Assembly: GCA_028822955.1 (NCBI GenBank)
Contig: JAPKCL010000114.1
Coordinates: forward strand, 1-5,478
Direction: 5' to 3'
DNA: 5,478 bases
Origin: Candidatus Poseidoniaceae archaeon
Lineage (GTDB): Archaea; Thermoplasmatota; Poseidoniia; Poseidoniales; Poseidoniaceae
The notes under the pieces were generated by a model that saw only the letters and a program-made list of their open reading frames with translations, searched no databases and was not told where the DNA came from. This document shows, piece by piece, positions 1-5,478 of the stretch (its first letter is position 1; each line of letters starts with the position of its first letter). The translations under genes were made by a program, and so were the position numbers.

Positions 1-289
1 AATCAGAGAGATCAATAATCGCAATTCGGTTACTGACTCGCTTATCATCAATGTTCATTCCCATGTTTGACATGTGAGAGCGAAGTGAATCCTTTCCTTG
101 TTCGAGAGTGACATAGATACCGCTTGTTTCGCCATAGAGAACTGCATTGTAAAGCATTGAAAAGGTTAGACTGGACTTCATTGCACCCGAAGCACCTGCA
201 ACGATACAAATGTGCCCTTCTGGTATTCCACCTTGCATGTTTTCATCTAATCCTTCAATATACGTTGGTATTCTTGTTACTCCACTCAT
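1..289 (-). CDS. KaiC/RAD55-like RecA-fold ATPase, N-terminal part (runs off left edge)
   Basis: The first 96 residues of a RecA-superfamily ATPase of the KaiC/GvpD/RAD55 type are visible; the rest lies beyond the left edge. The family entry signature is clear: G-L-D at residues 13-15, G-G-I-P-E-G at 20-25, then a beta strand (H-I-C-I-V-A) leading into a P-loop at 32-40 (G-A-S-G-A-M-K-S-S). Lys38 and Ser39 are the expected nucleotide-binding residues. The position just before the lysine is Met37 rather than the usual Gly. After a helix comes I-Y-V-T-L-E-Q (58-64), matching the strand that carries the catalytic glutamate in KaiC-type proteins. Walker B is not in view. The ATG at 289-287 is chosen because the conserved G-L-D block follows directly and GGTG lies 5 nt upstream. 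The gene is divergent from maf. Such archaeal single-domain KaiC-like proteins have varied, mostly unassigned regulatory roles; none can be assigned here. Confidence 0.85.
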   Translation of the reverse strand, partial: MSGVTRIPTYIEGLDENMQGGIPEGHICIVAGASGAMKSSLTFSMLYNAVLYGETSGIYVTLEQGKDSLRSHMSNMGMNIDDKRVSNRIAIIDLSD

Positions 290-414
290 GCCGGCACCAT
301 GTAGGGGGTGTCCCGTTTGATTCTTCAACCTCACCCTTCTTTTTCTTGTAATTTTGAACGCTTCAAAGCAAAAATAACAAGTCATTTGTTCTGTTGGCTC
401 ACATGAGGGCGACA
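290..414. promoter_or_regulatory. Divergent intergenic region between KaiC-like gene and maf
   Basis: This 125-bp spacer must hold the promoters of both divergent genes. For maf, an A-rich stretch at 370-378 (AAAAATAAC) lies about 27 nt before position ~401. A TATA box there would give a leader of roughly 14 nt carrying GAGGG at 405-409. For the leftward gene the best candidate is a weak AAAATTAC on the minus strand (348-355). A perfect palindrome lies between the two candidates. The element assignments rest on spacing and base composition only. Confidence 0.4.
353..367. promoter_or_regulatory. Palindromic operator-like site
   Basis: TTTGAA-CGC-TTCAAA is a perfect 6-bp inverted repeat with a 3-bp centre. 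It lies between the two divergent genes, ending 3 bp before the maf TATA-like stretch and next to the candidate leftward TATA. This size and placement suit a dimeric helix-turn-helix regulator that could act on both promoters. A short chance palindrome is the alternative, and no regulator gene is visible nearby. Confidence 0.3.
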
Positions 415-993
415 ATGAAAGTTTGGCTAGCATCACAATCGGCCCGTAGAGCAGCAATGCTCCAACCATTTTTTCCAGACCTCAAATGTGAAGGATTTAC
501 TGATGTTGATGAGACACCTTTGCCAGGCAGTGTTGACGCTCAAGTGTTATCAATTTGCCAGAAAAAATCAATTGCAGTCCCTGATGGACACGGTTTCGAT
601 ATGGTCATCGTTTGCGATACCTTACTTGCCGATCCTGATGATATGGATTCAACACTCGGAAAACCCAATGATACGGTTGAAGCTGCTATGTTGCTCCACC
701 GACTCTCGGGTAGGCGGCATCAAGTTTGGTCTGCTACAGGAATCCATCTCAATGGTGAATGGAAATTCTTTGTTGAACACGCCATTGTTGAATTCGACTC
801 ACTTACCGATGAACAATTAGTTGAACTGGTCTTGAGTGAATCTTGGAAAGGAAAAGCAGGTGGTTATGATTTGGCGGGACCGATGGGTAAGTATGCTCGC
901 CTCATTGATGGACATGAATCGACTGTACTTGGAATCGCAGGAGAGGCAATGGAGATTCTCCGCACATTCTCACTCGGGCATCAAGGGGAGTAA
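415..993 (+). CDS. maf: Maf-family nucleoside triphosphate pyrophosphatase
   Basis: A 192-residue Maf/HAM1-fold protein, of usual length for the family. Characterised members hydrolyse non-canonical or excess NTPs (for example dTTP, UTP or m7GTP) to the monophosphate plus pyrophosphate in the cytoplasm. Family blocks are in order: the N-terminal phosphate-binding motif A-S-Q-S-A-R-R (6-12), Asp-Glu at 32-33, Lys50/Lys51 in the following helix, the probable catalytic Asp68 in V-C-D-T, L-G-K-P (81-84), L-S-G-R-x-H-x-V (97-104), and K-A-G-G-Y (147-151) followed by E-S-T-V-L-G (169-174). I cannot decide between the dTTP/UTP and m7GTP subgroups. The ATG at 415 is preferred: families start 4-6 residues before the S-x-S-x-R-R motif, and GAGGG sits 5 nt upstream. 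In-frame TTG (394) and ATG (403) starts are less likely. The 3' end overlaps sepF convergently by 24 bp. Confidence 0.88.
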   Translation: MKVWLASQSARRAAMLQPFFPDLKCEGFTDVDETPLPGSVDAQVLSICQKKSIAVPDGHGFDMVIVCDTLLADPDDMDSTLGKPNDTVEAAMLLHRLSGRRHQVWSATGIHLNGEWKFFVEHAIVEFDSLTDEQLVELVLSESWKGKAGGYDLAGPMGKYARLIDGHESTVLGIAGEAMEILRTFSLGHQGE

Positions 994-1578
994 TCCCAAT
1001 TCATGACGCCCAACATCAACGATAACATCTGTTCCCGGTAGTAACAGGAGTTTATCTTCAGCATCCAATGCAAAGATTCCGACACCCGCTTCGTTACTCA
1101 TACGTTGAAGGTCTCGACGGCAGACATTCTGATGTGTATCCATATGGACCATCGGACGTAAATCGACTATGACTGAATCACCTTGAAGTATGCGCTTGGC
1201 CATCTCTCGAGTAGGGATTCGGTTCATTTCATCCGGTGAGACATATCGCAAGGCTCTTCTGGGAAAGGAATTCTTTACCCGAGTATGTGCTCCAAGATCA
1301 TGGAATGGTTCTCCTTCTGCTGTGACGGGTCCAGACCAGTTAGGAGGTAACGGCTTCACCTCATTTCGCATCAATCTCTTTCTCTCGAGTTGAATCGGTT
1401 GTTCGACTGAAGTGTTTACCAGTGGCCGTTCAGATTCACCTGAATTGAGCGTCTGTTGCAGGGCTGGCTTTGAACCGGTTGCATCAGAGGAAGCCTGTTC
1501 GACTTTCTTTGGTTTCCTTTTTTCGTCAATTTGACCATCAGGGTCTGGTAAGCCAAAAAATTGCCACAAACTCGCCAT
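970..1578 (-). CDS. sepF: SepF-like cell division protein (FtsZ membrane anchor)
   Basis: A 202-residue protein that I assign to SepF (DUF552). Residues 1-10 (M-A-S-L-W-Q-F-F-G-L) look like the short amphipathic membrane-targeting helix. A basic, low-complexity linker follows (K-R-K-P-K-K at 20-25, on to about 100). The core is at 111-193: a strand with Y-V, a helix, G-D-S-V-I-V-D-L (133-140), a helix with C-R-R-D-L (153-157), then G-V-G-I-F-A-L-D (165-172) and L-L-L-L-P-G-T-D-V-I-V-D (177-188). This matches the SepF pattern of 'G-x-x-V-I-v-x-l ... R ... G-x-i-x-x-l ... l-x-P-x-x-V-x-I'. In archaea with FtsZ, SepF dimers tether the Z-ring to the membrane. The linker is longer than in many archaeal SepFs. 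I chose the ATG at 1578 because it puts the amphipathic helix at the N-terminus and has GGTGA 4 nt upstream. A GTG at 1593 would overlap the upstream stop. The remaining doubt is the remote similarity. Confidence 0.68.
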   Translation of the reverse strand: MASLWQFFGLPDPDGQIDEKRKPKKVEQASSDATGSKPALQQTLNSGESERPLVNTSVEQPIQLERKRLMRNEVKPLPPNWSGPVTAEGEPFHDLGAHTRVKNSFPRRALRYVSPDEMNRIPTREMAKRILQGDSVIVDLRPMVHMDTHQNVCRRDLQRMSNEAGVGIFALDAEDKLLLLPGTDVIVDVGRHELGLLPLMPE

Positions 1579-1593
1579 CTTTTCACCGTTCAC
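1579..1593 (-). promoter_or_regulatory. sepF ribosome binding site and overlap with upstream stop
   Basis: On the minus strand the TGA of the PKD gene (1592-1590) overlaps an in-frame GTG (1593-1591) of the sepF frame as GTGA. GGTGA (1587-1583), complementary to the 16S tail, then sits 4 nt before the ATG at 1578. Both arrangements imply translation of sepF coupled to the PKD gene. Confidence 0.55.
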
Positions 1594-4500
1594 AAATCGA
1601 GATCATCAAGGAGTCCTGACATATCTGTACTTGCAGAGACGCTTGGGGTATTGTTAGTTACCGGCTGTGCAGGAGTGCTTTGACCCATTTGCGCAGCAAG
1701 GTACTGTTCCCCGTAATGTTGCCATTGTTCCATAGTCCATCCATCTGGAAGGCCTGAACTTGGAAGAGCAGGTCCTGTTTGAACTGGTACCGGTTGAACG
1801 GGTTGTTGAACGACAGGTTCAGCAAATGCACTCATTGCAGCAAAGGCATCTGTTGCTGATACAGCAGGTTGAGCATAAGGGTCAGCAGCAGGAGCCGGTT
1901 GTGCATACATGTCCGGTTGTGTTTGAGCATAAGGGTCAGCAGCAGGAGCCGGTTGTGCATACATGTCTGGTTGTGGTTGAGCAACAGGGGCTTCCATTGC
2001 ATACTGTGATTGTGCGGCTGCCATTGGTGGTTCTGTTGAAGGAATATTTCCGAAAGAGGAGTACTTTTCCTCTTCATCATTGTTTCTTCCCCGAGTGAGT
2101 AGTAAGAATCCGGTGAGAATTACGACAATGAAGGCAAGACTTCCTATGATGGCGGTTGGAACAGATCCAATTGCAGCACTGATGGAATCTACAAACCCTT
2201 CAGCAGGTTTTTCTGTAACAGTGAGGGTAATGCTCGTACTGGATGACTCACTGTCATCATCGGTGACTGTGAGTGTGAAGGTCCATTGCCCTGGAGCTAG
2301 ATTTGTAAGCGTGTATTCAGGTCCACTAAAATCGACTTCACCAGTGTAATCACCATCGAGGTTACTGTCGATAAGGTCACTGTCCCAATCGTACTGCAAT
2401 GTCAGTTTGTCACCCGCAGTTTCACGCGAATTCAATCCAGAAAGGGTGATGTTATCGCCTTCTACCAATTCAAATATGTTACTTGAGTTTGTGATTGATG
2501 CTGCTGGTGGTAGGTTTTGAACGCTGATGTTTACAGAAGTCATCGCTTGTGCTCCATCATCATCAGTGACGGTTGCAGTAATTTGACGAATTCCTCGTGT
2601 TGACCATGCAGTGGTCAATTCCATACCTTGGAATTCACAATCATTGACGAAGTTACCGTCGCTGTTACTGTCGATCAATACCTCGGTATCCCAGCACACT
2701 TCAAGACTTTCAAGGTCAGATGCAGTATCGGATACTTGAACACTCAATGTGAGGTTATCATCTTCAAAAATTGGAACGGTTGACCCGAGGCCAGTGATAC
2801 TTGGTGCGACATTCATGACATTGACCATGGCCGTGCGAACTTCTGAACGAGCCCCATCGTTGTCGAATGCAGATACTTGAATGGTTTGAAGACCTGAATT
2901 AGCCCATGAAACCGTAGCGGTTGAAGATGGTCCTTTGGTGGTCTCAGTCCAATTTGGGTCCAAGTCAGAAGGTTTCCATTCGATGTTGATATCATCGCGG
3001 TCCGACAGTGTGTCACTACCTACGATGCGCAACAAAGCAACTTGATCTTCGTTAATATCCCAGACTCCCATTGAATCTGCAGTCAGGTTGCTGCCGCCAT
3101 ACCAAAGTTCCGGATATGCCAAAGTTGGTGCAATATTCAAGACATTCAAGCTTGAAGTGTACGTAGTCGCTTCTCCGTCGTCATCTGTTACTACGGCAGT
3201 GATGTCAAGAGGTCCTTCTCCCATCGGGGTAAAGGTGCATGTAGGTTGTGTCAAACCTTCTTGGCAATTGAGACCAGGCCAGGTTATGCTAACTTGTTGC
3301 CCTGGTGGTGAGATGCTGTCAATGTCGCCGCTGTCTGTGGCATCAAGAGTTATTTCCGATTCAACATCAATACTCTCGACCATGCTGAGATTTAGATAAG
3401 GTGCTCGATTGAGAACCGTGACGTTCATTTCAAGAATATCTTCATCGAGTTCTTCATCAAAAACAATGACTTTGACCAGCCAATCACCGTCATCACTCCA
3501 ATTCCATTGGGTTACACAATCTGGTGCTTCAAGAACTTCGATTAATCCTGGCTTTGATTCGAGTTCAAATCGACAATCAACATCTCCACCGTCTTCATCG
3601 AAACTACCTGATGCGTTGAGAATAATATTCTCAAAAGTGTATTTTCCTTCTTCAAAAGTAAAGACGCCTGTCGGTGCACGCCCGATGAAAATATCGATAC
3701 TTGCTTCATTATTGGTTCGATTTGCATCTTCTGTGACCAGTTCATCAGGGTCGACGGTAAACGAAAGGGTCTGGTCGCCGATGGCTGTATCAGCAGGAAC
3801 CGTCCAGTTGACAGTAATACGTTGTTCACTGTAAGATGGAATAGAAGGCACAGATTCGCGGATACTTACCCCATCTGGAGTGATCACTTCGATTTCTGTT
3901 GCTGGTGAAGCGAGAACACCTCGATTTTGTGCGGGGATGGAGAATGAAAGCATGTCGCCTGGCAATGCTCCGTATCCAATGGCTTGGTTCAAGATGACAA
4001 CCTCTGAATTTCGGTCCCGTGAAACAATGATTGAATCACTTTGTGCTATCAAATCAATCGCCACGACATTGAGGTCAATGACGACCGTTGCAGCACCGAT
4101 AATGTCAGTAGTAGGGTCCCAGACAATAATACCGTTACTCGAGTAATCATCGCTTGAAGGAGTATTATCCATTCCGTTGGTGACATTGAGTGTGTACTCA
4201 AGCATCCCTGAACCATCTGTGGTCGGACTGGCAAGAAGACTGGTAGATTCATATCTCATTTGCATGTTTTTATTGGCCTGAGGTTGACCACCCGGTGAGG
4301 TTTCATAGGTGACTGAAACAATTTGCTCTGAGTCTGGCAGTGTTGCCAAGAATTGGAGGTCAACATCGACGACAACATTTCGTGCACCTGGATTCGAAGT
4401 GGCTTGAACACCCCATGAATCGGTGGGAGAATAGGATTTGAGTAACCAATCAATGGTGAATCCGGCAGCGTTGGAAACCCGTATCCAAGAATTGGAGCGG

Positions 4501-5315
4501 ACCGCAGGACAATACCAGTTGAATCCTGCGGAAACACCCGTTTCGTTCCATTCATTAATTTTGTATGAATCATCGCAACCTGTGTAGGAAACGGTATTGG
4601 TGCTGTCACCTGGGACTCCATTGGCGGTAATCTGCCAACTGTTGTTTTCAGGGCCTTGAGTGTCGAATTCGGATGGGTCAAAATAATCTGAAGTTCCGCT
4701 AACACCCGTCGAAGAATAAAACGGCATGTACCATTGGTCGCCTGTATGGATTGGGAAATCATTTCTTTCTTTCGGAGGTTCATACAAGGTGTCAAAAGTG
4801 ATTTCCGCTATGTCCTCTTCCAAGAATCCAAAATTAAACGGGCGGAATTTAACATCGAGTGTAAATTCCGAATTTACAATCGCCAGGTCACGGACACGAA
4901 TCAAATCTTCACCTTCGTAGCCGATGTCAAGGCGACCAGAAATCCCTTCCAAGGTTGCTCCACTGTTTCCAGAGGTGAAATCGCCATCGATTTCTACTTT
5001 GTAGACAAGTGTCTGAGTCCCATCGGTAGTGGTGAACAAGATGTCGGTTACCGTGTAGGTTGTATCTCCAGTGAGTGTGTTCAACGTAGCGGAAACATTT
5101 GCTTGAGCGATGAGTTGAGCGACATCGAACTTCGTTTCATAGACCCATTCATCTCCGATTCTCCATGTAGGGACATCCTTGTCTGTATCCCATCCTTCCG
5201 CAGATTGAATATTTTGTTCTGAAAGAGTAAGTGTGTGATGTGAAATCATGCCTGTCAACGGCGCAGCCAACATTAAGAAAATCAATCCTAAGACGACAGG
5301 TCGAAAGCGAATCAT
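1590..5315 (-). CDS. Giant exported PKD-repeat membrane protein with cytoplasmic W-x-x-E-Q-W tail
   Basis: A 1241-residue surface protein of unknown function. Order of parts: signal peptide (about 1-23, with R3, R5 and a hydrophobic stretch); an N-terminal region (40-435) of no family I recognise, with two related G-D-x-W motifs (T-W-R-I-G-D-E-W at 50-57 and H-T-G-D-Q-W at 190-195); a CARDB-like beta domain (439-546); five PKD/Ig-like domains starting near 547, 638, 729, 837 and 937, most joined by N-x-[AP]-P linkers and carrying V-T-D-D-D-type strands; a transmembrane helix (about 1053-1074) followed by R-G-R; and a 167-residue cytoplasmic tail. The tail is acidic at first, then Pro/Ala/Gln-rich with two 18-residue repeats (about 1114-1149), then G-L-P-D-G-W-T-M-E-Q-W (1188-1198), ending L-L-D-D-L-D-L. 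The ectodomain has about 16 N-x-S/T sequons and eight cysteines in four close pairs. PKD domains usually mediate protein or glycan contacts, so adhesion or envelope structure is plausible. GGAG lies 4 nt before the ATG. The gene is followed directly by sepF. Confidence 0.92.
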   Translation of the reverse strand: MIRFRPVVLGLIFLMLAAPLTGMISHHTLTLSEQNIQSAEGWDTDKDVPTWRIGDEWVYETKFDVAQLIAQANVSATLNTLTGDTTYTVTDILFTTTDGTQTLVYKVEIDGDFTSGNSGATLEGISGRLDIGYEGEDLIRVRDLAIVNSEFTLDVKFRPFNFGFLEEDIAEITFDTLYEPPKERNDFPIHTGDQWYMPFYSSTGVSGTSDYFDPSEFDTQGPENNSWQITANGVPGDSTNTVSYTGCDDSYKINEWNETGVSAGFNWYCPAVRSNSWIRVSNAAGFTIDWLLKSYSPTDSWGVQATSNPGARNVVVDVDLQFLATLPDSEQIVSVTYETSPGGQPQANKNMQMRYESTSLLASPTTDGSGMLEYTLNVTNGMDNTPSSDDYSSNGIIVWDPTTDIIGAATVVIDLNVVAIDLIAQSDSIIVSRDRNSEVVILNQAIGYGALPGDMLSFSIPAQNRGVLASPATEIEVITPDGVSIRESVPSIPSYSEQRITVNWTVPADTAIGDQTLSFTVDPDELVTEDANRTNNEASIDIFIGRAPTGVFTFEEGKYTFENIILNASGSFDEDGGDVDCRFELESKPGLIEVLEAPDCVTQWNWSDDGDWLVKVIVFDEELDEDILEMNVTVLNRAPYLNLSMVESIDVESEITLDATDSGDIDSISPPGQQVSITWPGLNCQEGLTQPTCTFTPMGEGPLDITAVVTDDDGEATTYTSSLNVLNIAPTLAYPELWYGGSNLTADSMGVWDINEDQVALLRIVGSDTLSDRDDINIEWKPSDLDPNWTETTKGPSSTATVSWANSGLQTIQVSAFDNDGARSEVRTAMVNVMNVAPSITGLGSTVPIFEDDNLTLSVQVSDTASDLESLEVCWDTEVLIDSNSDGNFVNDCEFQGMELTTAWSTRGIRQITATVTDDDGAQAMTSVNISVQNLPPAASITNSSNIFELVEGDNITLSGLNSRETAGDKLTLQYDWDSDLIDSNLDGDYTGEVDFSGPEYTLTNLAPGQWTFTLTVTDDDSESSSTSITLTVTEKPAEGFVDSISAAIGSVPTAIIGSLAFIVVILTGFLLLTRGRNNDEEEKYSSFGNIPSTEPPMAAAQSQYAMEAPVAQPQPDMYAQPAPAADPYAQTQPDMYAQPAPAADPYAQPAVSATDAFAAMSAFAEPVVQQPVQPVPVQTGPALPSSGLPDGWTMEQWQHYGEQYLAAQMGQSTPAQPVTNNTPSVSASTDMSGLLDDLDL
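1698..1754 (-). other. Cytoplasmic G-L-P-x-G-W-T-x-E-Q-W motif, copy in the PKD protein
   Basis: This segment encodes residues 1188-1206 of the PKD protein: G-L-P-D-G-W-T-M-E-Q-W-Q-H-Y-G-E-Q-Y-L. It is an aromatic, probably helical patch inside an otherwise low-complexity tail. It matches the C-terminus of the upstream gene at 14 of 19 residues. Its position after the transmembrane helix places it in the cytoplasm, where it could be a docking peptide. No named domain is assigned. Confidence 0.75.
1871..1978 (-). repeat. Two-copy 54-bp in-frame tandem repeat (18 residues)
   Basis: Copies at 1871-1924 and 1925-1978 match at 52 of 54 positions. Each encodes 18 residues of the form A-Q-[PT]-Q-P-D-M-Y-A-Q-P-A-P-A-A-D-P-Y in the PKD protein's tail. 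Internally the unit repeats a shorter theme (D-x-Y-A-Q). One of the two differences changes an amino acid (Pro/Thr) and the other is silent. The near identity points to recent duplication or homogenisation, and copy number may vary between strains. Confidence 0.95.
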
Positions 5316-5370
5316 ATAACTCCGAAAGCGTTCTCCTACTTGAAGACTCGATTAACCCGTTCAAAGGCAA
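5316..5370 (-). promoter_or_regulatory. Short intergenic gap with ribosome binding site of the PKD gene
   Basis: The 55-bp gap on the minus strand carries GGAG (5323-5320) 4 nt before the ATG at 5315. A second AGGAG (5337-5333) is too far upstream for that start. I see no convincing TATA element and no T-rich terminator, which fits read-through from the upstream gene. A weak internal promoter cannot be excluded. Confidence 0.5.
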
Positions 5371-5478
5371 TCAAGGGGGCGAAGATTGAGCTTCAATATA
5401 TTGGTGCCCATAATGGTTCCATTGCTCTTGAGTCCAACCTTCTGGCAATCCTCCTTCTGGCAAAGGTAAGCCTTGGGA
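5371..5478 (-). CDS. C-terminal fragment of an unknown protein ending in the W-x-x-E-Q-W motif
   Basis: The last 35 codons and TGA stop (5373-5371) of a gene entering from the right edge. The fragment reads through a Gly/Leu/Pro-rich stretch (G-L-P-L-P-E-G-G) into G-L-P-E-G-W-T-Q-E-Q-W-N-H-Y-G-H-Q-Y-I (5451-5395), then ends E-A-Q-S-S-P-P. The frame is supported by the close match to the tail of the downstream PKD protein, where half of the shared residues use different codons. The full gene probably encodes another membrane protein whose cytoplasmic tail ends in this motif. That is inferred from the paralogous tail, since the rest is not visible. It lies 55 bp upstream of the PKD gene on the same strand, so probably in the same operon. 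Confidence 0.75.
   Translation of the reverse strand, partial: SQGLPLPEGGLPEGWTQEQWNHYGHQYIEAQSSPP
5395..5451 (-). other. G-L-P-x-G-W-T-x-E-Q-W motif, copy in the upstream gene
   Basis: Second copy of the aromatic tail motif, seven residues before the stop of the partial gene. Of the 14 residues shared with the PKD protein copy, seven are encoded by different synonymous codons (for example Leu CTT/TTG, Tyr TAC/TAT, Gln CAG/CAA). This rules out a very recent DNA duplication and points to conservation at the protein level. Confidence 0.75.

Noticed and set aside
334..349. T-rich run as an archaeal terminator
   Set aside because: No plus-strand gene ends before it, and on the minus strand it is A-rich; it lies in a divergent promoter region.
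394..414. Upstream TTG (394) and ATG (403) in-frame starts for maf
   Set aside because: They add residues before the usual Maf N-terminus, and the GAGGG at 405-409 is placed for the ATG at 415.
1760..2098. Open frames in other phases across the tail repeat
   Set aside because: They arise from the repetitive, stop-poor composition of the tail; the repeat period and membrane-helix context support only the PKD frame.
3088..3834. Long open frames on the plus strand opposite the PKD gene
   Set aside because: They show Ser/Pro/Val-rich, biased composition typical of antisense shadows, have no recognisable domain, and lie fully inside a well-supported gene.
1590..5315. Archaeosortase-type C-terminal sorting signal on the PKD protein
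   Set aside because: The membrane helix is followed by a 167-residue tail rather than a few basic residues at the C-terminus, and no P-G-F-like motif precedes it.
5358..5365. TTTGAACG on the minus strand before the PKD gene, resembling half of the 353-367 palindrome
   Set aside because: Only one half-site is present without its inverted partner, and an 8-bp match is expected by chance at appreciable frequency in a window this size.

Overview
The window most resembles an archaeal chromosome segment, probably from the marine Thermoplasmatota (Marine Group II / Poseidoniales-like). This is inferred from gene content, not from a marker gene. The signs are a KaiC/RAD55-type RecA-fold ATPase, a Maf-type nucleotide pyrophosphatase, an archaeal-style SepF homologue, and a giant PKD-repeat surface protein with one C-terminal membrane anchor and a long Pro/Ala/Gln-rich cytoplasmic tail. 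Gene packing is dense, with overlapping stop and start codons. No tRNA, rRNA, CRISPR array or mobile element was seen.

Layout. Positions 1-289 (minus) hold the N-terminal 96 residues of a KaiC-like ATPase that runs off the left edge. Positions 290-414 are a divergent intergenic region with a perfect 15-bp palindrome and an A-rich TATA-like stretch. Positions 415-993 (plus) encode a Maf-family protein. Its 3' end overlaps by 24 bp the 3' end of a convergent minus-strand gene (970-1578) that I assign as sepF, the membrane anchor of FtsZ. Positions 1590-5315 (minus) encode a 1241-residue exported protein: signal peptide, novel N-terminal region, CARDB-like domain, five PKD/Ig-like domains, transmembrane helix and a 167-residue tail. 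Positions 5371-5478 (minus) are the last 35 codons of another gene entering from the right edge.

The three right-hand genes (partial gene, PKD protein, sepF) are collinear on the minus strand. The gaps are 55 bp and 11 bp, so they are probably co-transcribed. The most striking feature is that the cytoplasmic tail of the PKD protein and the C-terminus of the upstream gene share a short motif (G-L-P-[DE]-G-W-T-x-E-Q-W-x-H-Y-G-x-Q-Y). Half of the conserved residues use different codons in the two copies, so the protein sequence appears to be what is conserved. Because sepF sits directly downstream, a working hypothesis is that these proteins link the cell surface to a cytoplasmic or division-associated partner. 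That functional link is inference only.
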